Source of the DNA: Watersipora subatra
Lineage: Eukaryota; Bryozoa; Gymnolaemata; Cheilostomatida; Watersiporidae
Direction: 5' to 3'
Assembly (NCBI RefSeq): GCF_963576615.1
Contig: NC_088710.1
Coordinates: 22,005,114-22,069,113, forward strand
Length of the DNA: 64,000 bases
The notes beneath the pieces were generated by a model, which saw only the letters and a program-made list of their open reading frames with translations, made no database searches and was not told the DNA's origin. Shown in pieces: positions 25,301 through 34,400 of the stretch. The position numbers and the translations under genes were made by a program. Numbering within the stretch: the first letter of the stretch is position 1; every line of letters begins with the position of its first letter.

Positions 25301-28300
25301 CTATGAAGGACAATTGCCCTCTATGAAGGACAATTGCCCTCTATGAAGGACAATTGTCCTCTATGAAGGACAATTGCCCTCTATGAAGGACATTGCCCTC
25401 TATGAAGGACATTGCCCTCTATGAAGAACAATTGCCCTCTAGGGAGGACATTGCCCTCTAGGAACATGTTCATAATATGTAGGAATTTGGGGTTCCGTTA
25501 TTTTTTTCATTCAATCAATGTTGTAACTAAATGTATGTACTAATTTTTGCTTCTAGTTATTATTCTATTAATTGATTAAATAAAGCTCGTAGGCTACGCA
25601 CACACGCACACACGCCCACACGCACGCACGCACGCACGCACGCATGCACACACACACACATAGATTATTGTCATAAAATCAGTAATTTACATAGAAGATA
25701 ACACACATTGAGCGACACGACTTACATAGTATATAAATAGCTGTCTTATTATAATATAGTTGATGTTGTACAGATTTGACTAAACTATGTAAAGTCTACA
25801 AGTTTTGATTCAATTTTGTTGTATTTTGCTGTTTTTAGGGATTATTAAAAACCTTTTACGCCAGCTTTTTTTAAACTTAAAGTTAAATTCAGAGACCTGA
25901 TATTTAAAAAGACAGTTATATCTACTGTTGGAATAAAAATGTATAAAATATGCTAAAGAATGCATTGAGAACCAAACTACTAGCTACTACAAAGGCAGAA
26001 GTGACTTTAAAAAAATAAAATTGTTAGATAAGTTAATGTTTTCCCAGTTTGGGTTGTAATTTAAAATTGTATCAACAATTTGAATAAATTTATAATACAA
26101 TAGCTGAGAAAAAGGTGTTTTTATATAGCAGAATTAAAACACTTTTTCTCAATTTGAAAAATAATGGCAATGGATGATCTTGTTGACAGGTGATGTGTGT
26201 GCGTGCGTGCGTGTGTGTTAATGACAGCAACTGACACTATTGACAGGTGACATGAGTGTTACTGACACCATATGACACTGTTGACAGGTGATGGGAGTGT
26301 TACTGATGCCAGATGGCACCGTTGACAGGTGATATGCATTTTACTGACCTACAACGACACTGTTGACAGGTGACATGAGTGTTACTGACACCAGATGACA
26401 CTGTTGACAGGTGATATGAGTGTTAATTAATGACACTAGATCTCACCATTTAAGTGCATTAGTATTTAAACATTCTTAGTTTCAATGCTTTAAAATCTTT
26501 TCACGACATTAACGGGAAAGTTGATGTCGAGATCACAAGTACATGATTTCACTGGTGTCTATTATTATTATCTGACCTCACCTTGTCCTTAAATGCAGGT
26601 TATGAAGACCCAACCAACCCAAGTTTCTCAGCCACCTCACAAATGTACCACAATGTAGTACAGCTATTACTGCAAAGAATTGAAGATAGTCCGGGAGATA
26701 CGGAAGTTATGTTTGCTACGCATAATGAGGATACATTGAGATTTATCCTCTCTTTGTATGTATATGTGTTTGTCGCTCTGACGTTAACATAATTCTCTTC
26801 TCTGGCATAAAACCAATTGTCGCTTGCATGAGTAATGATTACTGCTACTTGTACTATGCTAAGTGTTTTTAAAATATTACATCCTCTGTTCTAGAGCTAT
26901 AAAGTTCACAAATCATTACATACAAACATTTTACTACTCTTCATTTGAAAATGCATAAAGGTACATAACGCCTATAACCACTTGGTTAGCTACTGCATTT
27001 TGTTAAACTATGGGTACTATAGACCTGATGCTTTGAAGCCTGTCACAGTAGTATTTCACATCTAGTCTTCGAAGTTGCATACAATTTTTTAGGTTGGAAC
27101 TAAAGAGTTATTCAACAAACAACATTAGCTTTGGGCAACTCTATGGAATGTGTGAACATATCACCTTCCACTTGGGTAAGTATTGACAGAGTTTGATTCC
27201 AATGCTAGGCAGCAAAATGGTTTGCTTTGGAAGTATGTGTTTAGTACTTCGTAGCAGATTGGAGCTACCTTTAGTATTTCATAGCAGAGTAGAGTTACCT
27301 TTAGTACTTCATAGCAGAGTGAAGCTACCTTTTAATATTTCATAGCAGAGTGGAGTTACCTTTATTACTTCATAGCAGAGTAGAGTTACCTTTAGTACTT
27401 CATAGCAGAGTAGAGTTACCTTTAGTACTTCATAGCAGAGTGGAGCTACATTTTAATATTTCATAGCAGAGTGGAGCTACATTTTAATATTTCATAGCAG
27501 ACTGGATTTACCTTTAGTACTTCATAGCAGACTGGATTTACCTTTAGTACTTCATAGCAGAGTAGAGTTACCTTTAGTACTTCATAGCAGACTGGATTTA
27601 CCTCTAGTACTTCATAGCAGAGTAGAGCTACCTTTATTACTTCATAGCAGAGTAGAGTTACCTTTAGTACTTCATAGCAGAGTAGAGTTACCTTTAGTAC
27701 TTCATAGCAGAGTGGAGTTACCTTTAGTACTTCATAGCAGAGTGGAGTTACCTTTAGTACTCCATAGCAGGGTAACCTTTAGTACTTACTGTATAGCAGC
27801 GAGTAGAGTTACCTTTAGTACTTATAGCAGGGTAACCTTTAGTACTTATAGCAGCGAGCAGAGTAACCTTTAGTACTTATAGCAGCGAGTAGAGTTACCT
27901 TTAAAAAATAACACAATAATACAATAAGCTACATCTGAATCATTTCTAAAACTTAAAAATAATTAAGTTTTGAACTTTTAGTAACAGACACAGCATTATA
28001 GGTTTTTGTCTGATATTGTACAATATGAGATTAAATTATGTTAATTAAATCATTGTATTATTATATTATATTGCATTGCACTATATGATATTATAGCATG
28101 TTATATTATACTGTTTTATATCATACTGTACATTAATATACTCTATTACTATCATGTTATTATATAACCACATTATGTTTCATTATGTTATATTATGCTG
28201 TAGTACTATAAAATGTGCTACATTGTATAATGTTATGTTATATTTCAATTTCTAGTATTATGTTATATTATTTATATATTTTAATCTAAGTGTTTTTTCT

Positions 28301-29299
28301 TGTATCTCTAGCTATATTAATTTAATTTTGGAAATCAAAAACTCTTTTCGCGCTGGTATTGTACTAGGAGTTACCGGTTACGCAGAAGACCGTGCTATCC
28401 ACTTCACCACATGGCCTACTAGCGATACTATGGCACAATTGTTGACATATTTATTACTCTTGCTAATCGTTAATAATGCACACTTGCAGCGCTTGTAAAA
28501 TATTATTAGTTACCACTAGAAGTTAGTATGCTTGAAGATCATGATTGCGTTAGAGATCATGACGCACAGCGATTATAAGCACAAGTATTCCAGGCTGTGA
28601 CAGGGGGCTGAGTGACTTAATGGTAATGCGCTTGGCTTGACATTCATGGATCTACCAAATGTACAGATTTGATTTCTGTGAGATGCAATCTATTTTTAAC
28701 GCTGGCTGCAGACGAACAGACACTGCTCTTATTATAGTAAATATTTAGACTAGCTTAAGTTACCCAAATTTATTGGGTAAAAAACTTAGTCAATGGCAAC
28801 TACATTACTTGCCACTTTTTATAAGCTATTTTAAATTTTGAATGAATGCGCAGCATAAAAAGTAAGAAATGTTTTTCGACAATCTGTTTTAGCTATGCCT
28901 CGAGGTTTTGGATTTTTAAATTATGCATTAGCTGGACACACACAGAAATAAACAAATACTTTCATTTAAAAGTTAGAACAGTAAATGTTGATTAGAAACC
29001 AACTTTTACTGCAAAACTTTTTCATTTTATTACTTATGCAACGCCGGGCATTCTTCTAGTATAGTTTTGTATTGTATTAGATTAGTTTAAGTTATGTTAT
29101 ACTAAATCACATGATATTATACTATGCAGGACAAGTTGGGATACCAGTATATAAAAGTATGCCTTATGGAGAAATAGATCTTGTGACATCGTATCTAGGA
29201 AGGAGGGTCATAGAGAACAAGGGAGTCTTTGAAAAGGTTAAGAAAGAAAAAAAGCTACTGTCCAAAGAACTGGCAAGGAGAGTTTGGAAGAAAAACTGA
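14907..29299 (+). CDS. PRODH2: Proline/hydroxyproline dehydrogenase, PRODH2-like (nine exons, complete)
   Basis: This is a mitochondrial FAD enzyme oxidising proline or, more likely here, 4-hydroxyproline to the pyrroline carboxylate, passing electrons to ubiquinone. Exons are 14907-15185, 17588-17778, 18992-19124, 19538-19699, 21959-22108, 23154-23274, 26599-26755, 27093-27175 and 29130-29299. They total 1,446 nt and encode 481 residues with matching phases at every junction. Residues 1-45 are Arg-rich with almost no acid, fitting a transit peptide. The barrel domain carries [16 protein letters not shown] (Lys191), MIDAEQTY (Asp267), [25 protein letters not shown] (386-390), [10 protein letters not shown] and YLGRRVIEN (Tyr447, Arg450, Arg451, Glu454). 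VYKSMPYG has Ser435 where E. coli PutA has Tyr540, the hallmark of PRODH2. It lies tail to tail with the coiled-coil gene. The family call is firm; the hydroxyproline preference is inferred from that serine and from LLSKEL near the C terminus. Confidence 0.92.
15634..15811 (-). pseudogene. LINE reverse transcriptase C-terminal remnant
   Basis: On the minus strand one frame reads [14 protein letters not shown] and a second, after a frame change, reads [20 protein letters not shown] followed by RGLW and a stop. This resembles the last residues of animal non-LTR retrotransposon ORF2 proteins. It is broken by a stop and a frameshift, and lies in PRODH2 intron 1. Confidence 0.6.
17588..17778 (+). 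CDS. PRODH2: PRODH2 exon 2
   Basis: Residues 94-156 plus two bases of codon 157. The acceptor is TTTTATAG at 17580-17587. The donor is GTTAGT at 17779. Motifs [14 protein letters not shown] and [12 protein letters not shown] mark the start of the catalytic barrel. Confidence 0.9.
17859..18304 (-). repeat. Dispersed repeat of about 440 bp, copy 2
   Basis: Reverse-complement copy of 3709-4149, lying in PRODH2 intron 2 just after the exon 2 donor. Similarity is high across nearly the whole length with small indels. Confidence 0.8.
18992..19124 (+). CDS. PRODH2: PRODH2 exon 3
   Basis: Completes codon 157 and encodes residues 158-201, including the [12 protein letters not shown] strand with the substrate-contacting lysine. 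The acceptor is CGTTGTAG and the donor GTAAAG. Confidence 0.87.
19195..19322. repeat. (TA)n/(TACGTATA)n microsatellite
   Basis: Alternating TA with regularly spaced TACGTA, in PRODH2 intron 3. A direct repeat of TTTATACTTTATCRCACTTGC flanks it on both sides (about 19170 and 19325). Confidence 0.95.
19538..19699 (+). CDS. PRODH2: PRODH2 exon 4
   Basis: Residues 202-255, phase 0 at both ends. The acceptor is ACTTGCAG and the donor GTAGTG. It carries the helical insert [20 protein letters not shown] between the lysine strand and the DAE strand. Confidence 0.88.
19963..20010. repeat. Perfect 22-bp inverted repeat (hairpin)
   Basis: A 22-base arm starting AAGGTGTCAAATTTTGCC is followed by the 4-base loop AATG and its exact complement. 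A third partial copy of the arm (TTTGACACCTGCCTGGCC) follows immediately. It lies in PRODH2 intron 4. Confidence 0.9.
20385..20525 (+). mobile_element. tRNA-derived SINE-like copy
   Basis: Box A-like TGTAGTGGTTATTGTGCTGG and box B-like GAGTTCAATTTTC are followed by a GCTCTTATTGCAGCAAAT tail resembling other copies. It lies in PRODH2 intron 4. Confidence 0.5.
21320..21725 (-). mobile_element. Non-autonomous Helitron-like element
   Basis: Read on the minus strand, the 3' end is CCCGTGCAAGCCGGGCATTC then CACTAG followed by T: a short hairpin about 8 bases before CTAG, as in Helitrons. The body matches 42941-43327 over a tRNA-like stretch and GGCTCTTATTAGTAA. The 5' end is not precisely located. 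It is in PRODH2 intron 4. Confidence 0.65.
21959..22108 (+). CDS. PRODH2: PRODH2 exon 5
   Basis: Residues 256-305 with [14 protein letters not shown] and [10 protein letters not shown]. The acceptor is CTTTTTAG and the donor GTTGGT, phase 0. Confidence 0.92.
22335..22490. repeat. 20-bp repeat of TTCCAGAATATTTTGAAATA
   Basis: About eight degenerate units in PRODH2 intron 5. Several contain TTCCAGAA, the inverted pentamer pair of a heat-shock element, but the spacing suits only some pairs. Confidence 0.85.
23154..23274 (+). CDS. PRODH2: PRODH2 exon 6
   Basis: Residues 306-345 plus one base. [15 protein letters not shown] matches the conserved KLVRGAY strand, with Arg328-Ile in place of the usual Lys-Leu. 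The acceptor is TTGTTCAG and the donor GTAACT. Confidence 0.9.
23463..23843 (+). pseudogene. LINE reverse transcriptase C-terminal remnant
   Basis: One frame reads [16 protein letters not shown] and FQKRIRTI, the region after the RT domain in CR1/jockey-like ORF2 proteins. After a frame change the other reads [17 protein letters not shown] and [11 protein letters not shown], the usual end of such proteins. Frameshifts and stops make it inactive. It lies in PRODH2 intron 6. Confidence 0.7.
24585..25462 (+). repeat. Minisatellite of 19-20 bp, about 44 copies
   Basis: Units read TATGAAGGACAATTGCCCTC or TATGAAGGACATTGCCCTC. A higher-order period of about 292 bp is marked by two copies of CAGTACCCTCTATGAAGAAC (near 24961 and 25253). 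Alternating 20 and 19 bp units keep frames open on both strands, but they are not genes. PRODH2 intron 6. Confidence 0.95.
25598..25662. repeat. (CACG)n/(CACA)n microsatellite
   Basis: A run of CACACG, CACG and CACA in PRODH2 intron 6. A GTGTGCGTGCGTG run lies near 26197. Confidence 0.95.
26183..26440 (+). repeat. Minisatellite of 41-53 bp with GTTGACAGGTGAYATGAGTG core
   Basis: Five or six units of TGTTGACAGGTGACATGAGT followed by GTTACTGACACCAGATGACAC, one interrupted by a (GTGC)n run. It is in PRODH2 intron 6, about 160 bp before the exon 7 acceptor. The same unit occurs at 36082-36235 on the minus strand, next to an exon of the coiled-coil gene. Confidence 0.85.
26599..26755 (+). CDS. 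PRODH2: PRODH2 exon 7
   Basis: Residues 346-397. [17 protein letters not shown] and [11 protein letters not shown] are near-canonical; ATSQ resembles PRODH2 more than PRODH (ATN). The acceptor is AAATGCAG and the donor GTATGT. Confidence 0.93.
27093..27175 (+). CDS. PRODH2: PRODH2 exon 8
   Basis: Residues 398-425: [18 protein letters not shown], an FAD/substrate pocket strand. The acceptor is TTTTTTAG and the donor GTAAGT. A 30-bp minisatellite follows about 60 bp later in the intron. Confidence 0.93.
27237..27905 (+). repeat. Minisatellite of about 30 bp, about 22 copies
   Basis: Units read CTTCATAGCAGAGTAGAGTT followed by ACCTTTAGTA. It sits about 60 bp after the exon 8 donor, in PRODH2 intron 8. 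The last units (27780-27900) are shorter variants. Confidence 0.95.
28605..28748 (+). mobile_element. tRNA-derived SINE-like copy
   Basis: Starts GGGGCTGAGTGACTTAATGG (box A-like), then TACAGATTTGATTTCTG (decayed box B) and the tail ACTGCTCTTATTATAGTAAA, which recurs at 38520 and 14497. Confidence 0.5.
29030..29059 (+). mobile_element. Helitron-like 3' end
   Basis: TTATGCAACGCCGGGCATTC then TTCTAG followed by T: same terminal motif as at 43327, 63652 and 21320. Upstream sequence (AAATAAACAAATACTTTCAT, AAAGTTAGAACAGTAA) matches 63530-63580, so the element extends leftward, but its start is unclear. Confidence 0.55.
29130..29299 (+). CDS. PRODH2: PRODH2 exon 9 with stop codon
   Basis: Residues 426-481 and TGA. 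Contains VYKSMPYGE (Ser435) and the YLGRRVIEN substrate helix with Tyr447, Arg450, Arg451 and Glu454. The acceptor is CTATGCAG. The C terminus is basic, RRVWKKN. Confidence 0.95.
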
Positions 29300-29817
29300 A
29301 ATGTTGGACAATCGTTCATGAAAAGGCTTTTGACTCAGCTATTCTAGTGTGATTCATAAAGAGTGTGTCTCTTTACAGCTGACCTTGACCTGACAGTACA
29401 CTTATCACCTTTAACACAACTTATAAATATATATGTGACAAATATATAAATCATAAATATATATCCTTTGCAATCAAAAGGCTATGCATATAAATAACCA
29501 GAGTGATACTGTAATTTTCTGAAGAACATTACCAATTTTACTAAAAGCTTGTTGTAAGGGTCTACAAAAACCAGTTGATATAAAATACAACAATCATGGC
29601 CATAGCATGAGGAAGGTAGAAGGGGGAGTGCGGGCAGAGAAGGGGAAGCTAACCCTGACATCTAATAAATGTTCAAACTTTTCAATGCTTCACTAGGTTT
29701 TTAAAATGTCAGTTTATTTCAGTTTTTACTAGTGTAGGTGTTACGTGTATATTTTATTGAAGCAATGTCTTTGATTTATTGCAAATTTATATGAAGACCC
29801 ATATAATGTATGTTTTT

Positions 29818-29823
29818 AATAAA
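29818..29823 (+). terminator. PRODH2 poly(A) signal candidate
   Basis: AATAAA lies about 520 bp after the PRODH2 stop codon, with T-rich sequence nearby. It would end the transcript roughly 1.3 kb before the convergent gene's stop codon. Confidence 0.5.
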
Positions 29824-29875
29824 GTCTACTGATTATTGAATTAATTAAATCTAAGAACAGTCCTACAGTGCTATA

Positions 29876-29955
29876 ATCCTACAGTCATACAGTCATACAG
29901 TTCTACAGTTGTACAGTCATACAGTCATACAGTTCTACAGTCATACAGTTCTAGA
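29876..29955 (+). repeat. Short tandem repeat of CAGTCATA/CAGTTCTA
   Basis: About eight units of 9-10 bp such as TACAGTCATACAGTTC, in the region between the convergent genes. Confidence 0.85.
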
Positions 29956-30237
29956 GTGTGCATCATTTGTAGATATGGAAATGCAATTAATGCAATGTCA
30001 AGCAGCATTTAAAATGCATTGGAAGTCAGTGCTAACAATCTTCAGTATGGTCCTTGATAGCAAAGGTCCAAGGGAATTATACAAACAACGGTTTTCATAG
30101 GAATAGTTATAGCAGACTGTCAGTTCTTTGGTTGAGTGAAGTAACTGAGTGAAGCAAAAGACAACCTCAAATGCCAAAAAAAACAAATAAAAGCACGATA
30201 AAAATATAGCAAATTGTCTTATTAAACCAAGTTTATT

Positions 30238-30298
30238 TTCATACTTACCTATTACTTACATATTACTTACCTATTACTTACATATTACTTACCTTTGT
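30238..30298 (+). repeat. Short tandem repeat of ATTACTTACCT/ATTACTTACAT
   Basis: Five or six 11-bp units in the intergenic gap. On the minus strand each contains GTAAGTAAT, resembling a splice donor. Confidence 0.85.
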
Positions 30299-30634
30299 AA
30301 TAATCAGGAATTCAAAGTAACGAACTTTGTTTATTTTTATTTTTGACTGTTGGTGTACAAGGCTGTGGATAATGATGAAGTGTAGTTTAACAGCCTGTTT
30401 CTTTATATAGAGTCATGCAGCACTTGCTCTGTCATGATTGCATATTGCTTCAAAACTTTTACCATCAAGTACAATCGCATTGTAAATGGCATCTCAAATG
30501 ACATGAAAAATGACATCACTAATGAGATTACAGATGACATCACAAATGACACCGTACTTTTTTTACAAGCCAGAACACAGAATTTCCCAATTGTTGTTGT
30601 GAATTTTTTTCTGAGAATAATCACTAGTAATCAA

Positions 30635-30640
30635 TTTATT
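30635..30640 (-). terminator. Coiled-coil gene poly(A) signal candidate
   Basis: TTTATT on the plus strand gives AATAAA on the minus strand, about 475 bp after the stop codon at 31116. It is the first such hexamer downstream of that stop. Confidence 0.45.
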
Positions 30641-31115
30641 GATTACAGTATCTCACACTGTTGCTATGACAACATTTTACATTGTTGCAACAGTAAGATT
30701 TTTTAACAGCTCTTTGATGTTCCCATGACTATATGTTCTATACGCAGCAGATACCATGCCTCACACATTGTTTTTAAATTATGCAAAAAAAAACGGTCAA
30801 CTTTATGGCCAATTGAACAATTCTCATTTTTGCAGACTTACCAGCCCTTGTGTTCTAGTAAAACATTATTAGTAAAAAGAAGGCAACTCCAATCAACACC
30901 AATATATTAATTTCAATTCTGTCGAAAGAAAAATGACACATTTCCTATGATGAACTGCTTTGAAATCAACGAGTAAACAAAATATACCATAACTTAACAA
31001 AAGTAGATCTTAGCTTAGAAAATCAATAAACTAAAGAGAAATCAACAAATACAAATAAAACCCTATGAGCAGACAACTCCTTTCTACAATCATTTTTGTG
31101 CGCAGACATCTCATG

Positions 31116-31424
31116 TTATTTTCGTTTGACCTTCGTTCTGCTGGCTGAGGTCATTGAATAGCTGCTCGCCTTGCCTATTCGAACTCCCTTTAGAGATTTA
31201 CTGGACTTGAGAGCTGGTTTGAGGTGTGGCTCGGGAGTAGGTACCTGAGAAGGACGCGTTATGAGAACATGGCTGGATGTCCTGCCTTTGTATTTGTGCT
31301 CCATCACCTTGAGCATTTCCTTGAGATGGTCTCTCATTTTAATAATCTCTTGTTCTCTCATGTCAAGGAGTCGTACTCCTTCTTCACCCATCTTCCGTAC
31401 TTCCTCCCTCAACCATTTTATTTC
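31116..31424 (-). CDS. Coiled-coil gene, terminal exon
   Basis: Starts EIKWLREEVRKMGEE and ends with TAA at 31118-31116. The last 45 residues are not coiled coil: a TPEPHLKPALKSSKSLKG stretch, then a basic end (SRTKVKRK) that could bind nucleic acid, microtubules or act as a localisation signal. The acceptor is TTTGTCAG, phase 0. Confidence 0.88.
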   Translation of the reverse strand, partial: EIKWLREEVRKMGEEGVRLLDMREQEIIKMRDHLKEMLKVMEHKYKGRTSSHVLITRPSQVPTPEPHLKPALKSSKSLKGVRIGKASSYSMTSASRTKVKRK

Positions 31425-34400
31425 CTGACAAAGAAAAACTTGCTGCTATTATGAGAGTTGCAAAATTTTACATGTAGCAGTCCCAATTATTTTATATTTA
31501 AAAATGTTGAAATATCCCATGCTGTAAAATTGTGTAAAATCAAATATGAGTGATACAGGTAAAGATTGCATTTTGGACTATACTTTGATTTTGGTTAATT
31601 CAGGGAAAGAATAACATACTGAAAAGTACATTTTTACGAACCTACAAAGACAATATCGACAAAAAAATGAATTTTTTAACAATACCAAAGTTTTGACCTC
31701 AAGTTAAGTGGTTGAATTACAAAGTGCCAAAATTTAATGAAAAAACAAAAAGCTGTCTGTAGAATAACATAAAACTGTCTTTTAGACACAAAAGAACAAA
31801 AACCAGCCTAAATGTAAACCGCTGTTACACATTTAGCTGTTATATAAAATAAACTTTTTATCACTGTCCCTTCCTCTTTCAGCTAGTTGACAATTCTAGT
31901 AGCTCAGCAAATTATCTAGAGTTTTGACAAAAAGAATAATATAACGTTATAACATCTATTAAATATATATTATAATACATTATATCCCAACACACAGCAT
32001 ATTATAACATTTCGTCCGCTAATAGAAGCTCAAAAAAGTCACCTGTGATTTTTTATGAAGTTTTGATCGAAATGTTTGCTCGGCATCATCCAAGCACCTG
32101 TCATACTCTTCAAGCTTCTGAAACAGCTCAGAGATTTTAGCCTCCTTTTCCTGGAGTATTTTATGGAGATGAGAGCTCATATCTCCTCGTTCCTTTGCAA
32201 TCCGCTCTACCTGCGTGTCAAACACCTTGGGCTGAGGTCATCCTTACTCAGAATATCGAGTGTTTGACAAAACAGTAGTCTTTAATGATGTGTAAGACAC
32301 ACCAAGTTTTCTAACTTTCAAAAATGCAACAACTAGTTTGCAACAATCACATTCTGAAGATGGCTTCAATTAAAAACTAAACTAAACAAGATGGTAAAAT
32401 GCACATAGAATTATACCTACAGGATATTACAACTTCAACTCGCTGGAAGTATTTTTTAAAGCAAAAGAAACTATAATCCGGCATTGATTTTACAGTGTAT
32501 AAGTATAGTACTTACTTTTAGAGTATAACTTACAAACAGTTTTAAAGATAAACTTACACAAAATTTTAGCATATTTTATCAGAAAGTATCGGTATTTGTC
32601 TATCATTTGTGATTGTTTTTCTAATGTTTGAGTTGATCTGACTATCAAGATGTTTTAAGATTAAAATGGACAAAAATTTATTATTATTAAAAGCTCAAAA
32701 TAAAAATACTTGTTAAAATTACATCCCTAGTTGCACAGCTGCCTATCTCTATCATTACTGATTTTGGGTATTGGATTCAACTTGCAGAGTTACGCTTCAC
32801 TATTGGGTCACTCTCTTTGACGATGTGCGACTATAGACCTCATAATCGCACATTTACTTGAATATTAGCGTTTTACAAAAATACTATTCAAACTATTATA
32901 TCTCTGGACTGGGCAGGTCTACAAAGACCAAAATTACATCAAATTGAAGCTTAATGCTTCTACATTGATGTTAGTTTCATTTGCATCACTTTAATTGTGT
33001 GAGTTCATTTTTAATCTCAGCTATAGAACATAAATACATATTGCTATTAATTTACTTTAAGCCACAATAACATATTTTATCATTGTTATCAAAACAATTA
33101 AATATTTAAACAAACCTCACTAAAATACCACTAATATATTTACTCTTACTAAAATCTTGTGAATATTCTAAATACGTGACTCGAGAAGATTAGTGAATTA
33201 AATTTTTGTCTAAATTATTCAACTGAGTAATGTAAAAATTATCAGTTATCCTGATAAATAAGGATTATCAGTTATCTTGATAAATAAGAATTATCAGTTA
33301 TCCTGATAAATAAAAAATATTAATTATCTTGATCAGTGAAAATAATAAATTATTCTGATAGGTAATATTATTAATCGCTTTAATAAGCAAAATTATCAGT
33401 TATCTTGATAAGTAAAAATAATAAATTATCCTGATGAGTAAATTTTTCCAATTATTCTAATATGAAAACTTTGCCTACCCACTTTTGCTTTTTGTGTACC
33501 TTTCGCTTATACCTACATTTGCTCTCTTAAAAACGGTTTAATCAATAAACTGAATGACTAAAGAAGTAGGAACCTTGGTGTAGAGATCTCTGATCTGAAC
33601 ATCCTTGGCCTTGATAGTCTCAGCATGCTCCTGCTTCAGCCCTTCCACTCGATCCTCCATTTCTTGGCTGATGCGGTCGACCATCTCTTGAAAGTCAGCC
33701 TTATCAGCGAGGCATGTTTCGTACTCGTTGTAGAGCTTATCCATGTCTGACTGCCACTGATCCTGTATATGAATGAATGGGGGTCAATCTGTTTTTATCA
33801 GAGCAAACATACCATATATTGAATATGAAAGTGGTGATACCTAAACACCCACAATATGTTGATAAATTCTATGACATTAACTTATATATTCCATATTTAT
33901 TGTTGTATTCAAAATAAGACATAAAACTTTTAAATATGTATGTAGCAATGCTAATCAGTTTTTCATCAAAGCCTAAGCAGTTGAAACAATCTGAGAGTGA
34001 ACCTGTGCAGGTAAATGGTCTAACAATAAAGCTAGGCAAGTATATAGTCTCAATGTAAAGCTAGTCAGGTAAAATAGTCTCACAATTGAGCTAAGCAGGT
34101 AAAATAGTCTCACAATAGAGCTAGGCAGGTAAAAATAGTTTGACAAAAACATGAGTTAAAGTACATCTCACAATGATACTTTTAGCTAAAATAAAGAGAA
34201 TGGGTAACACAATGATTTGCATCTTAGCCTTGATCTTGTCAACAGTGAAATATTAAATAGCTTTAATAGAATTGGGAGGATAACTCTGCATATCTATGAT
34301 TTCTATGATACAATCCTTTCGTAGAGGTCATCACATCAACATTAATTTGCTGCACAAATGTGTTGTTATTCCACTTTGAGTTTAGGCTGCTCCCTTCTTA

